From Calditrichaceae bacterium (GTDB lineage Bacteria; Calditrichota; Calditrichia; RBG-13-44-9; J075): 64,000 nucleotides of DNA. The stretch is taken from positions 26,612 through 90,611 of the forward strand of contig JABWBP010000017.1 of NCBI GenBank assembly GCA_013360445.1, written 5' to 3'. Of the stretch, positions 38,848 to 48,455 are shown piece by piece. Under the pieces are notes generated by a model that did no database searches, was not told the DNA's origin, and saw nothing but the letters and a program-made list of their open reading frames with translations. The position numbers and the translations under genes are program-made. The first letter of the stretch is position 1. Every line of letters begins with the position of its first letter.

Positions 38848-41490
38848 TCAGAGGTGCACATCGGATACGTCGGTTAAATAGTGGTTGAGATCCAGCCGGC
38901 TGAGGCGCTGCGACTCATACTCCAGGCCTTTTTGCCACTCTCCTAAAGGTACGCAGCAAAGCGCCATCATTTCATAAGCCCTGGTGATCTCGTCCCTGGC
39001 ATTTAGCCTCTCGGCAGCCTTTAAACTTTTTTGAGCAATGGTGAAGGCCTCGCGGAATTCATTGCGCTGCCAGTGGTAATGCGCCCGGATATACTGCCAG
39101 CGCACCCATTCCAGATTTTCTTCTCCCTGCTGCTTTTCTAATCCTTCAACAATATGCCGCCAGGCATTATTCAAATCGCCGGAAAGGTTAAACCGGTATG
39201 CCGCTTTCCGCCGCAGGCTGCTGTCCGCTTCGGGGTTGCACACCGACAGCGCGCTTTCATATTGAGCGGCGCTCTCCTGCTCCCTGCCCAGCATTCCCAA
39301 TTGGTCCCCCAATTTCTCCAACAGTTTGGCATTCCGAATCGAAGGAACCACATCCAGCGCCTGCCGGTAATAGCCAATGGCAACCTCGTGAGCGTACATG
39401 GCGGCAGCCCGGTCGCCTGCTTGAATAAGATACGGCAATGCCCTTTGAGGATCGCCGCCTTTCAGAAAGTGCCCGGAAATGGCTTCTATTGGAGATTGGG
39501 GATCATTCTCATATAATTCCCCCAATGTCCTGGCCACCGTCTCATGAAGGTATCGCCGCCTGGTATAAGACATCTGTTGATACAGGGCTTCCCGGATTAA
39601 AGGGTGCACGAACTGAAAACTCAAACCCGCTTCTTTCAATAAATGCAGGGAGAACATTTCATCGAGTAAATCAAGAATCTTTTCCGCAGGGATGTCGGAG
39701 ATTGATTCCAGGAGAATTAAGCTGGTTTGTTGACCGGCTACCGCAATCACATTTAACAGGGATTGCGCTTTTTGAGAAAGCTGATTCCATTTCTGAGCCA
39801 GTAATATTTGCAAGCTGCCGGGAATGTAGGGTTTCTCGACCGCATCCAATTTCCATGTCCCCTCTTTCAGCTCGATTTTCCCGGCCTTTTTTAATTGATC
39901 TAACATTTCGATAGCAAACAGGGGATTGCCCTCCGTATAGGAGAATATTTCAGCGGCTAATTGAACATCTATTTCCCCCCGGGCGAGATTCTGCGCCAAT
40001 AACTTTTGGTGTTGTTCTTTTGAAAGAGGCGGTAATGCTAATCGCTTTGCAATTTGCCCGCGATTCAAGGAAGAAAGAAGGCCCGCTAAAGAAGACGAGG
40101 TTTCTATTTCCCCGCTTCGAAAGGTTCCCAGGAGCAAGAAAGGAAAATCAGCCGTATTGCGCGCCAGGTACATAAACAGGTTTAGCGTTCCGTCATCGGC
40201 AAGGTGCAGATCTTCCAGGATCATCACCACCGGCGCTTCGGCGGCAACCGCTTTCAAGAATCGCAGTAATCCGGCAAATAAATATCCCCGTGCGGCCATT
40301 TCCTCTTCGATCACCGAAATGGCCGGAATTGCGGGGAATTCGGGAATTCCGGCGGTCAATTCTGCCGGCAATAAATGCACGCTGTTTTTCCCGGAGGGAG
40401 GGATGCCCCCAAACTGATTGATGGCCATTCTCAGGGCTTCCACAACCGGTGAGTAAGGAAGTTCATTTTTTTCTTCGTAAGCGCATCCGAGCATGGTGAT
40501 AAAACCCCTTCGCTGAGAGAGCTGATAAAATTCCTGGGCGAGACGGGTTTTGCCGATACCCGCCATTCCTTCCACAATCAGCACACTGCCTTTACCCTGG
40601 CTCAAGAGATCAAGCGCGTTGGAAGCAGCCTTTAGTTCTTCCTGTCTGCCGATCAAGGGGGCAAATTTAGGAAGTTGCACCGTGGATGTTAACGGCGCCT
40701 TTTTAATTGAGAAGGAAGCGCCGGGAACAATCTTGCCGTCGCGAATATCTTCGTAGAGCTTGGTTGTTTCCAGGGAAGGGGTGATATCCAGTTCCCGGGA
40801 GAATATTTCACAACAGCGTTTATACTGATGCAAGGCTTGCGAGCGGGTGCCCTGGAGCGCAAAAACCCGCATGAGTCCCTGGTGGGCATTCTCATTGAGT
40901 TGATCAATGGATAGCGCCCGGCGAAAGGCATCTGCCGCGTCGGCAAGGTATCCGGCCCGAACAGATTTCTGGCCTGATTCTAACAGTAATTCGATCAGGG
41001 TCAACCGCAGCGATTCTCGAAGCTCTTCTGTCCATCTTTCATATAGATCGGCAGGCAGTAAATCGCCGCCATAACAGGCCACGGCGCGATGATAATCTTT
41101 TAAGGAATCTGTCCGGCGAGCTTCTTGCACTAAATTTCGGAACGCGTTGACATCCGTATGAACACCATCCGGGGCGGTAAGGGAAAGTATTTCTTTATGG
41201 AATTGCAGGATGCTTTCCGCATCAATCGTCTGATCGGCACTTTCGAATACTTTTCGCGCATAGTGTATCGCTTTATAAAGCTGCGCCGAAGCAGAAAGAG
41301 GTTCTAACGATGGCCATAGTGTATCTAAAATTTGATCGCGGTGGAGTTGGTGTTTGGGGGCGATGGAGAGGAGCTTGATCAAATTTAAGGCCTTCCGGCT
41401 CTGGAAGGCTGCTTCGGAAATTTCCCTCTCTCCCAAACACAAACAAAACCCTCCTAACAGTGACATGCAAATGCCCGGCTGTGCTTGCAT
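38848..41490 (-). CDS. AfsR/SARP-like regulator with ATPase domain, ended by in-frame TGA
   Basis: This 880-residue protein has an N-terminal OmpR-like winged helix (about 8-105), a bacterial transcriptional activation domain made of TPRs (about 110-255), and a STAND-type ATPase (about 278-480). Walker A is GMAGIGKT (308-315) and Walker B lies in VVMILEDLHLADDG. TPRs then run to the end. The frame stops at TGA 38848-38850 but continues to 37966, so the full protein would be about 1174 residues. It is transcribed toward the osmC-globin-methyltransferase block and may control it. AAAGG precedes the ATG at 41490. Confidence 0.8.
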   Translation of the reverse strand: MQAQPGICMSLLGGFCLCLGEREISEAAFQSRKALNLIKLLSIAPKHQLHRDQILDTLWPSLEPLSASAQLYKAIHYARKVFESADQTIDAESILQFHKEILSLTAPDGVHTDVNAFRNLVQEARRTDSLKDYHRAVACYGGDLLPADLYERWTEELRESLRLTLIELLLESGQKSVRAGYLADAADAFRRALSIDQLNENAHQGLMRVFALQGTRSQALHQYKRCCEIFSRELDITPSLETTKLYEDIRDGKIVPGASFSIKKAPLTSTVQLPKFAPLIGRQEELKAASNALDLLSQGKGSVLIVEGMAGIGKTRLAQEFYQLSQRRGFITMLGCAYEEKNELPYSPVVEALRMAINQFGGIPPSGKNSVHLLPAELTAGIPEFPAIPAISVIEEEMAARGYLFAGLLRFLKAVAAEAPVVMILEDLHLADDGTLNLFMYLARNTADFPFLLLGTFRSGEIETSSSLAGLLSSLNRGQIAKRLALPPLSKEQHQKLLAQNLARGEIDVQLAAEIFSYTEGNPLFAIEMLDQLKKAGKIELKEGTWKLDAVEKPYIPGSLQILLAQKWNQLSQKAQSLLNVIAVAGQQTSLILLESISDIPAEKILDLLDEMFSLHLLKEAGLSFQFVHPLIREALYQQMSYTRRRYLHETVARTLGELYENDPQSPIEAISGHFLKGGDPQRALPYLIQAGDRAAAMYAHEVAIGYYRQALDVVPSIRNAKLLEKLGDQLGMLGREQESAAQYESALSVCNPEADSSLRRKAAYRFNLSGDLNNAWRHIVEGLEKQQGEENLEWVRWQYIRAHYHWQRNEFREAFTIAQKSLKAAERLNARDEITRAYEMMALCCVPLGEWQKGLEYESQRLSRLDLNHYLTDVSDVHL

Positions 41491-41718
41491 GATCTTGCCT
41501 TTCTATATTCAACTATTATTTGTCTTATCAATTGTGGTGATGTTAAAGTAAATTAAATGAAAAATCAATTTTTTTCATTAGACATAATTGGAAATAAAGA
41601 TTTTGACAGGATGAACAGGATGAACAAGATCAAGATTGCTTGAAAAATATAGATTATTTGATCCTGTCAATTTGGATATTTTGACAGAAATAACGAGTCA
41701 GTATAACAATTAGATAAA

Positions 41719-43020
41719 ATGGGAATGAACATTGTTTCGAGAACAGATGAAGTAACCCTCGGCCTGCGCACCAACTGGCAGCAATTCTGGCTCCTGGTGC
41801 TCGTCAATGCCTTTGTAGGGGCAATGGTGGGATTGGAGCGCACCGTGGTTCCCCTGATTGCGGAAGCGGAATTCGGTTTGGTTTCCAAAACGGTTATCCT
41901 TTCCTTCATTATCAGCTTTGGGGTGGTCAAAGCCCTGGCCAATCTCTTTGCCGGACGCTTTTCCGACCGGCTGGGACGCAAACCGATTTTGATCTTTGGT
42001 TGGCTAATGGGGTTGCCAGTACCGTTTCTAATCATCTTTGCTCCCGCCTGGGAATGGATTTCCTTTGCAAACGTCTTGTTAGGAATCAACCAGGGGTTAT
42101 GCTGGTCCACCACCGTCATCATGAAAATTGATCTGGTAGGCCCAAAGCAACGCGGATTGGCGATGGGGCTGAATGAATTTGCCGGTTATCTGGCGGTTTC
42201 CCTGGCGGCTTTTATGACCGGCTACCTGGCCGCCAATTACAACCTGCGCCCGGTGCCATTCTATCCCGGTTTTGTCTTTGCCGGGTTGGGATTATTGCTC
42301 TCGGTCTTTTTTGTGAAAGAAACCCGCTCTTTTGCCCACCGGGAAGCGCAGATGAAAGACGCGGATTCCCCAATCGCCAAAGAATCCCCGCAAAAGCTGC
42401 CTTTCACCCAAATCCTTTTGCTGACCAGTTGGAAAGACCGGGCGCTCTTCTCCGCCAGCCAGGCCGGGATGGTCAACAACCTCAACGATGGCATGGTGTG
42501 GGGGCTGCTGCCGATTTTCCTGGCCAACAGCGGCCTGTCGCTGGAAAAAATCGGCATTATCGCCGCGGCTTATCCGGCGGTGTGGGGGCTTACCCAGTTG
42601 GTCACCGGCGCGCTCAGCGACCGCTGGGGGCGCAAATGGATGATCGCCGCCGGGATGTGAGTGCAGGCCGCCGGGATCGTCTGTTTTGTCATCAGAAATG
42701 ATTTTTGGATCTGGCTGGCCGGGGCGGTCATTTTGGGATTAGGCACTGCCCTGGTTTATCCCACACTTCTGGCGGCCATCAGCGATGTGGCGCATCCCCA
42801 CTGGCGGGCCTCGGCGGTAGGCGTTTATCGCTTATGGCGCGACGGGGGGTATGCAATTGGGGCGCTGGCATCCGGCCTGTTGGCGGATACCCTGGGCATC
42901 CCTTTCGCAATATTGGCCATCGCTGGTTTAACGCTGTTATCCGGGGTGATTGTCGCTGTGGTGATGTATGAAACTTTGCCGACGCAGCAACCTTCCGCCA
43001 CGAAAACTACAGACCCGTGA
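41719..43020 (+). pseudogene. MFS transporter, copy 2, interrupted by TGA
   Basis: This is a close paralogue of the transporter at 32535-33803, with most residues identical across both halves. Its frame is broken at codon 314 (TGA 42658-42660, in MIAAGM-stop-VQAAGI), where copy 1 has TGG. The frame stays open after the stop to 43020. One G-to-A change explains it, so I call it a nonsense pseudogene; a base-call error would have the same look. The last 14 bp overlap the end of the convergent chromate transporter gene. Confidence 0.75.
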
Positions 43021-44173
43021 GAATGTAGCCGAGGCAGGCGCTTCCCAACACAATCCAGACAGAACTGATTTTTTTAAACCCAAAAGTCGCAGCGCAGCTC
43101 AACAGGAAAATGAGCCAGGCCTGCCAATTGGTAAGAACGCTGATCCCCAACTCCACGGTTACCGCGGCCATAATCCCCATGGCGCTGATGTTCACTGCAT
43201 CTAAAAAAGCGGAAGCCATTTTTGATTCGCGCAGCCTGGGGATAACCGGGTTTAACAGCGCTACCAGGATGAATGAGGGCAGAAAGATGCCCACCGTTGC
43301 AACGATGGCGCCCCAGACCCCGGCCATCTGGTAGCCGATGAAGGTGGCAGTCGATAACACCGGCCCGGGGGTAAACTGGCCGACGGCCACGGCGTCTAAT
43401 AGTTGCGCCTGAGTAAGCCAGCCCAAATTTTGAACAAACTCCCCTTCTAAATAGGCGATCAAAACGTATCCGCTGCCGAATAAAACCAGGCCGATTTTCA
43501 GGAAAATCAAAAACAGTTTCAGGAGAGAAATATCGGACGCGGCGGCGCTGATGGCGAATAACGCCCCGCCGCTGGCGGATTTTTGGTTCAGCCATGCCAA
43601 AACCGGTATCCATAGAGAATTCAGGGTGGAGCTCGAATCTTTTTTTTGCGTTAGCCCCCACCAGGCTAAACCGAACAAACCCCCGCCCAGAATGGCCAGC
43701 ACTTCGTTGATCCCCGCGAAAGATGCCGCCGCCACCAGCGCCCCGACAACCCCTAACTGCCAGCTCTTGAGCGCCTTCTTTCCCAATTGATAAACCGCGC
43801 CCCAAATAATGGCGATCACCGCGGGTTTGATGCCGAATAGAAAGGTCTCCAATGCGGGAATGGATTGGTACTGCACGTAAACATAGGCTAAAATTCCGGT
43901 AATCAGGGTCGCCGGCAAAATGAAAGCAGCGCCGCCTAAAACCAGCCCCCATCCTCCCGCGCGTTGCAGGCCGCAGTGCATCACCATCTCGGTGGAGTTG
44001 GGCCCCGGTATGAGATTCGTTGCGCCCACCAAATCCAGAAAATGCTGGCGGGACATCCATTTTCGCTTATTCACCACTTCATCCTGCATCATGGCGATAT
44101 GGGCGGCCGGGCCGCCAAAGGCGATCATGCCTAATTTCAAAAAGAGCGCTACGACTTCTTTCAGAGGTCTCAT
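43007..44173 (-). CDS. chrA: chromate transporter ChrA family, two-domain
   Basis: This 388-residue inner-membrane protein has two homologous halves, as in full-length ChrA. The first has LKLGMIAFGGPAAHIAMMQDE and ATNLIPGPNSTEM; the second has LKIGLVLFGSGYVLIAYLEGE and GQFTPGPVLSTATFIG. ChrA proteins expel chromate, although many relatives are untested. I chose the ATG at 44173 because it gives the normal length; the upstream ATG at 44284 adds a hydrophilic extension in low-complexity sequence. It faces the MFS pseudogene with a short 3' overlap. Confidence 0.88.
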   Translation of the reverse strand: MRPLKEVVALFLKLGMIAFGGPAAHIAMMQDEVVNKRKWMSRQHFLDLVGATNLIPGPNSTEMVMHCGLQRAGGWGLVLGGAAFILPATLITGILAYVYVQYQSIPALETFLFGIKPAVIAIIWGAVYQLGKKALKSWQLGVVGALVAAASFAGINEVLAILGGGLFGLAWWGLTQKKDSSSTLNSLWIPVLAWLNQKSASGGALFAISAAASDISLLKLFLIFLKIGLVLFGSGYVLIAYLEGEFVQNLGWLTQAQLLDAVAVGQFTPGPVLSTATFIGYQMAGVWGAIVATVGIFLPSFILVALLNPVIPRLRESKMASAFLDAVNISAMGIMAAVTVELGISVLTNWQAWLIFLLSCAATFGFKKISSVWIVLGSACLGYILTGL

Positions 44174-44336
44174 ACACTCGTTAAGGGTTAAAAATTGCGT
44201 TTCGATTGGAGTACCAGGCTTCAGCTTAGCATTCCTCACACGCAAAACTGAAGTTTTGCACTCCGTCGAGGAAAAACGCCACAAATAATCCGTAACGGAT
44301 GTATTATCTGCCGACGCCCGGCTCCCTATTCGGGCG

Positions 44337-45527
44337 TCACCCCTCCAGGTGTGCCAACTGGTGCAGGAAAAACGAAACCGCGTTGCGAATCGCTTCCGGG
44401 TGCACGTCGAAGCGCCCGTTGTGCAGATTGGCGGTCATCGTTTCGGTGCGTACCCCGAAGCGCACCATCGCCCCGGGAACTTTCTCGCTGTAAAAGCTGA
44501 AATCGTCTCCCCCGGGAGTGCGGAAATCGGTTTGCACTTCTACCGGCAGCCAGAAATTTTCCCGAATATTGCGGTGTAAACTGTGGATCAATTCCGGGTC
44601 ATTATGGATCGCCGGGGCGCCTTCGCGGTACTCGAAACCGATCTGCGCGCCGCTCTCCTTCTCCAGGTATTGCAGCAGGTCCCGGAACTGCCCGATAAAC
44701 AAATCCCTTTTCCGGGGATCGCTAATCCGCAGGGTAGCGGTGAGGGAGAGCTTGTTAGGGATGACGTTGTAACCCCGCCCCGCTTCGATCTCCGTGAAGG
44801 TGAGGATTACCGCGGAATCTAACAGGTTGATGCGCCGGTACACCATTTGATACCCCTCCTGGATGATGCGGCTGGCCAGCCAGAGCAGGTCCGCGGTCTC
44901 ATGCGGGCGGGCGGAGTGGCCGCCGGGACCCTCCAGGGTAAGGTCCAGCCGAACGCTTTGCATGTTAATCCAGCCGGGGGTGAGAGCAATGACGCCTAAG
45001 GGAAGGCGCGGCTCCATGTGCAATCCCAGGGCATAGCGTACCTGTTCCAGGGCGCCGGCTTCGATCATCCGCGGCGCGCCGCTGGGAATGGGTTCTTCCG
45101 CCGGTTGAAACACAAAGCGCAGGTTAAAAGGCAGAACCGCGCCGGAGGTTTTCAAGGCCAGCGCAACTCCCGCCATGACCGCGGTATGGGCGTCGTGCCC
45201 GCAGGCGTGGCAAACCCCGGTATTCTGGGAGCGGTAGGGCGTTTCTTTTTCATCCTGCAACGGCAAGGCGTCGATATCTGCGCGCAGCAGAACAAACGGG
45301 GCGCCGGGCGCATACACCATCTCGGCGATGACCCCGGTTTGCAAAGGGGTCGAAAAATCCTTGATCCCGTATTCCGCGAGGAGTTCTTTGATTTTTAAAG
45401 TGGTGCGAAATTCCTGCCAGCTCAGCTCCGGATGGCGATGAAGGTCCTCCCGAAATCCGACGATGCGCTCGAAAACCGCTTCCACGCCGGCCTGCAATTC
45501 CGGCACAGAGGTTTTTTTCAATATCAT
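44337..45527 (-). CDS. M20-family amidohydrolase (N-acyl amino acid / hippurate hydrolase-like)
   Basis: This 396-residue metallohydrolase has the M20 metal site: CHACGHDAHTAVMAGVA holds a cysteine/histidine metal ligand, FQPAEEPIPSGAPRMIEAGAL the catalytic and metal glutamates, and LGLHMEPRLP a further histidine. GGHSARPHETADLLWLAS and PGGDDFSFYSEKVPG complete the family pattern of HipO/AmaA aminoacylases. It cleaves N-acyl or N-carbamoyl amino acids in the cytoplasm. It stands alone, with a repeat element directly upstream. Confidence 0.88.
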   Translation of the reverse strand: MILKKTSVPELQAGVEAVFERIVGFREDLHRHPELSWQEFRTTLKIKELLAEYGIKDFSTPLQTGVIAEMVYAPGAPFVLLRADIDALPLQDEKETPYRSQNTGVCHACGHDAHTAVMAGVALALKTSGAVLPFNLRFVFQPAEEPIPSGAPRMIEAGALEQVRYALGLHMEPRLPLGVIALTPGWINMQSVRLDLTLEGPGGHSARPHETADLLWLASRIIQEGYQMVYRRINLLDSAVILTFTEIEAGRGYNVIPNKLSLTATLRISDPRKRDLFIGQFRDLLQYLEKESGAQIGFEYREGAPAIHNDPELIHSLHRNIRENFWLPVEVQTDFRTPGGDDFSFYSEKVPGAMVRFGVRTETMTANLHNGRFDVHPEAIRNAVSFFLHQLAHLEG

Positions 45528-45535
45528 AATTATCT

Positions 45536-45795
45536 CTACTTTAAGACTTTAGTTTCTATTCCGCCCCGTTGGGGCTTAGATCAAGGAACTCATTTGTCCC
45601 CGGCGCTTCGCACCGGGCTGTTTTATTTTGCCCCGTTGGGGCATTTTTAGTAACTCAGCCCCAACGGGGCGCTAATATAATAGCCCGGAGCATCGCTCCG
45701 GGTATAATTGATTACCACAAACCCAGCCCCAAAGGGGCGTAATAAAGGCAATTTTACACATTTACTGGTATTCCATCTTTAAAGTCTTAAAGTAG
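45536..45795. repeat. 260-bp repeat element with 16-bp terminal inverted repeats
   Basis: The ends are exact inverted copies of CTACTTTAAGACTTTA (45536-45551 and 45780-45795). Inside are hairpins: GCCCCGTTGGGGC, CCCGGCGCTTCGCACCGGG, GCCCCGTTGGGGC again, GCCCCAACGGGGC, CCCGGAGCATCGCTCCGGG and GCCCCAAAGGGGC. It encodes nothing. It looks like a non-autonomous, MITE-like element or a large REP cluster. It starts 9 bp before the M20 gene start codon, so it forms that gene's 5' region. Confidence 0.75.
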
Positions 45796-46035
45796 AATTA
45801 TTCCCCCGGGCATATTTTTCACTTTTCACTTTTCATTTTGCACTTCCGAAAATAGCCTTTTTGCTGAAAATTTCCACCGGGAAAATATTTTTTCCGGTAT
45901 TGGAAATTCCTTTTATTGGATTAACTTACAAAGTCTTGATAAAACACCAGGTAACATTGGGGAACGATCCGTTCATACGAGCCTTACATGATCGTTTACC
46001 AACATCCGGTTATTAACCAAACGGAGGAGACAGTT

Positions 46036-46437
46036 ATGGGATTTATGAAAGAGTTCAAAGATTTCGCTGTCAAAGGTAACATGATCGACATGGCGGTGGG
46101 GATTATCATCGGCGCGGCTTTCGGCAAGGTGATCGCCTCGTTAGTGGGCGACGTGCTCATGCCGCCGTTGGGGTTGTTGGTCGGCAGCGTCAATTTTACC
46201 GATTTAGCCCTGACTTTGAAAGAGGCGGCCGGCGACCAGCCCGCGGTCATCTTGAAATACGGCGCGTTCATCCAGACGATTTTCGACTTCATCATCGTCG
46301 CCTTTGCCATCTTTATGATGGTGAAGTGGATCAACAAACTCAAACGGCAAAAAGAAGAAGCGCCCGCGGCCCCGCCCGCCCCGCCGGCCCAGGAAGTGCT
46401 GCTGCGTGAAATCCGCGATATTTTGAAGCAGCGTTGA
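46036..46437 (+). CDS. mscL: large-conductance mechanosensitive channel MscL
   Basis: This 133-residue MscL has the amphipathic N-terminus ([18 protein letters not shown]) and TM1 ([25 protein letters not shown]). TM2 is at about 75-98 ([20 protein letters not shown]), followed by a C-terminal helix ([14 protein letters not shown]). It opens under membrane tension to release solutes in osmotic downshock. I chose the ATG at 46036 because CGGAGGAG lies upstream and the family starts there. A proline/alanine linker ([11 protein letters not shown]) precedes the last helix. Confidence 0.96.
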   Translation: MGFMKEFKDFAVKGNMIDMAVGIIIGAAFGKVIASLVGDVLMPPLGLLVGSVNFTDLALTLKEAAGDQPAVILKYGAFIQTIFDFIIVAFAIFMMVKWINKLKRQKEEAPAAPPAPPAQEVLLREIRDILKQR

Positions 46438-46609
46438 GTTTGGATGTTTGAACATCTGCGGGGAGCTTCCGAAGCAGATGGAGTGAAACGGGAAACGTAA
46501 TGCGTGAAACGTGATGTCCTGGGGTAAAGCTTTTTACGTAATACGTATTACGTTTCACGCTTCACGATTTAAAATGCTTACTTGCATATAATATTTACAA
46601 GGAAGGTTC

Positions 46610-46849
46610 ATGGAACGCCGCCGTTTAGTGGGCAGACGCTACGAAGATTACCTGCGCAATAATATCGTGATCGAATTGACGCCCGATGAGGTCGTATGGC
46701 GCACGGTTCTATGCGATCCCCGCTACAATCCCCTGATGGACCGGCGCAAAACCGTACGCCGCAAAGACGATTTACCGCGGGATAAGCCTTTTATGCTCTT
46801 AAAACCGGAGTGCAGTTTTGCTTTTATGGAAGATTTCATGGAAGTGTGA
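46610..46849 (+). CDS. small hypothetical protein, 79 aa
   Basis: This 79-residue soluble protein has AAGGAAGG in front of its ATG. It is rich in charged residues (MERRRLVGRRYEDYLRNN; MDRRKTVRRKDDLPRDK) with two cysteines. I do not recognise a family. The ribosome-binding site and coding-like composition support it as a gene. Confidence 0.5.
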   Translation: MERRRLVGRRYEDYLRNNIVIELTPDEVVWRTVLCDPRYNPLMDRRKTVRRKDDLPRDKPFMLLKPECSFAFMEDFMEV

Positions 46850-46886
46850 AGCGCATACAGGAGTGCAAAATTCATTTTGCACTCGG

Positions 46887-47186
46887 CTACCCCTCCCGCA
46901 GCCCGTAGCGGCGGGCAATACTCTCCAACTCTTTGTTCAACCACATCAATTCATCTTTATTGCGGCAGCGTAGGGCCAGTTCGATAACGTTGCCGTCGCT
47001 GGCCCGGGTTACCCGGGGATCCTCAGCTATGTGGGCGGAATATTTGCCCATGAATTCTTCCAGCGCCGCGGTCACTTTTTCCTGGTTTTGGGGAACCAGC
47101 GCGCACTCGAAAATTACCCGCGCGGTAAACGGCCCGGCAGGAATTTCAGCCGCGTTCTTCCCAAAGAGCTTTCCGATAAACCCCAT
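46887..47186 (-). CDS. hypothetical protein, about 99 aa
   Basis: From the ATG at 47186 this is a 99-residue protein, MGFIGKLFGKN..., with a likely alpha/beta sandwich: FTARVIFECALVPQNQEKVTAALEEFMGKY, then VIELALRCRNKDELMWLNKELESI. The longer frame from 47294 adds a low-complexity charged stretch and is less likely. It is convergent with the gene at 46610. No function is proposed. Confidence 0.6.
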   Translation of the reverse strand: MGFIGKLFGKNAAEIPAGPFTARVIFECALVPQNQEKVTAALEEFMGKYSAHIAEDPRVTRASDGNVIELALRCRNKDELMWLNKELESIARRYGLREG

Positions 47187-47330
47187 GCCTGTCTCTTTTA
47201 TCCGAAATCCGCCGCCTTGAGATTTTCTTCTTTCCCATTTATCCCTCCAAAGCCGGTTCTCTCCTCTCCCTTTTTCCTTCTCACCCTTCGTCAAGCTCAG
47301 GGCGGGCTTTCTTACTTCTTACCCCCTCAA

Positions 47331-48455
47331 CTACCGCCCCAGGTCGTTGTAATAAGTTTTTTCCGCAATTTCCGCCCAGCCGACGATGGAATTCCGAAAC
47401 TCCCGGAAAGATTCGTACACTTTCTTGCTCATCGGATCCTGGGCGATCAACTCCTCGATCACCTCGACGGAATACTGCCGGAAGGCGTTGAGAACGTCTT
47501 CCGGGAATTTGAGAATTTGGGTGTTGAATTCCTCGCGGATTTTTTTCAAGTAAAGGTTGTTTTGCGCTTCGAATTCCGAGAGCATCGCCAGGGTGGAGCG
47601 ATACGCCGCGGCGCGGATGATCTCCTGTAAATCCTTTTCAAGCCCCTCGAAGGCAGATTTATTGATGAATAATTCCAGCACCGTTCCCGGCTCGTGCCAG
47701 CCCGGGTAGTAATAATATTGGGCAATCCGCGGAAATCCCATCAAATAGTCGTGATAAGGGCCAATCCATTCCGTCGCGTCGATGACCCCCCGCTCCAGGT
47801 TGGTATAGATTTCTCCCCCGGCGGAGAGCACCGCGCTGCCCCCGGCTTTTTTGATAACTTTGCCCCCCAGCCCGGGAATGCGCATTTTCAACCCTTGAAT
47901 GTCCGTGACCGAATGGATCGGGCGCTTGAACCAGCCCCCCATTTGCACCCCGGTATTGCCGCAGGGCATGGGCAGCAGGTTGAAGGGGGCGTACAACTCT
48001 TCCCAGAGCGCCAATCCCCCGCCGAAGAGAATCCAGGCGTTTATCTGCTGGGCGTTCATCCCGAAGGGAACCGCGGAAAAAAATTGCGCCGCCGGCGCTT
48101 TTCCCGCCCAATAGTAGGCAGCGCCGTGCCCCATTTCCGCCACCCCCTGGCTGACCGCGTCGAACGCCTCCAGGGCCGGCGCCAATTCCCCGCCGCCATA
48201 TACCCGGATTTTCAAGCGCCCCCGGGACATCTCCTCCACCCATTTGGCGAACATTTCCGCGCCCTCTCCCAACACCGGGAAACGCGGCGGCCAGGTAGTC
48301 ACCATTTTCCACTCGTAGGTTTCCCCGGTCTGCACGGCCGGGGCGCCCCCGGTTTGCGATTGCTGCGAGCCGCACCCCAGGGCCAGTGAAGCGCCTCCCA
48401 GCGCCGCTGCCGCAGATGCTTTTTTGAGAAATTCCCGGCGATTCAGAATTGCCAC
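47331..48455 (-). CDS. TRAP transporter substrate-binding protein (DctP family)
   Basis: This 374-residue exported binding protein starts at GTG 48455, which has GAGGAG upstream. The N-terminus has a Tat motif NRREFLKK and then a lipobox ALGC, so it is probably a Tat-exported lipoprotein. The body fits DctP-type periplasmic receptors: WKMVTTWPPRFPVLGEGAEMFAKWV, DIQGLKMRIPGLGGKVIKKAG and ERGVIDATEWIGPYHDYLMG. These bind keto acids or other carboxylates for a TRAP carrier. No DctQ/DctM subunits are in the window. Ligand unknown. Confidence 0.88.
   Translation of the reverse strand: MAILNRREFLKKASAAAALGGASLALGCGSQQSQTGGAPAVQTGETYEWKMVTTWPPRFPVLGEGAEMFAKWVEEMSRGRLKIRVYGGGELAPALEAFDAVSQGVAEMGHGAAYYWAGKAPAAQFFSAVPFGMNAQQINAWILFGGGLALWEELYAPFNLLPMPCGNTGVQMGGWFKRPIHSVTDIQGLKMRIPGLGGKVIKKAGGSAVLSAGGEIYTNLERGVIDATEWIGPYHDYLMGFPRIAQYYYYPGWHEPGTVLELFINKSAFEGLEKDLQEIIRAAAYRSTLAMLSEFEAQNNLYLKKIREEFNTQILKFPEDVLNAFRQYSVEVIEELIAQDPMSKKVYESFREFRNSIVGWAEIAEKTYYNDLGR

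Noticed and set aside
38848..38850. Genome-wide reading of TGA as Trp or Cys
   Set aside because: Many genes in the window end in TGA (for example sufB, the EamA gene and the Omp85-like gene) with correct family lengths, so TGA is a normal stop here.
42658..42660. TGA in the second MFS gene as selenocysteine
   Set aside because: The intact paralogue has TGG (Trp) at this codon, the surrounding sequence has no suitable hairpin after the TGA, and the protein is a transporter without a redox site there. A nonsense change or base error is simpler.
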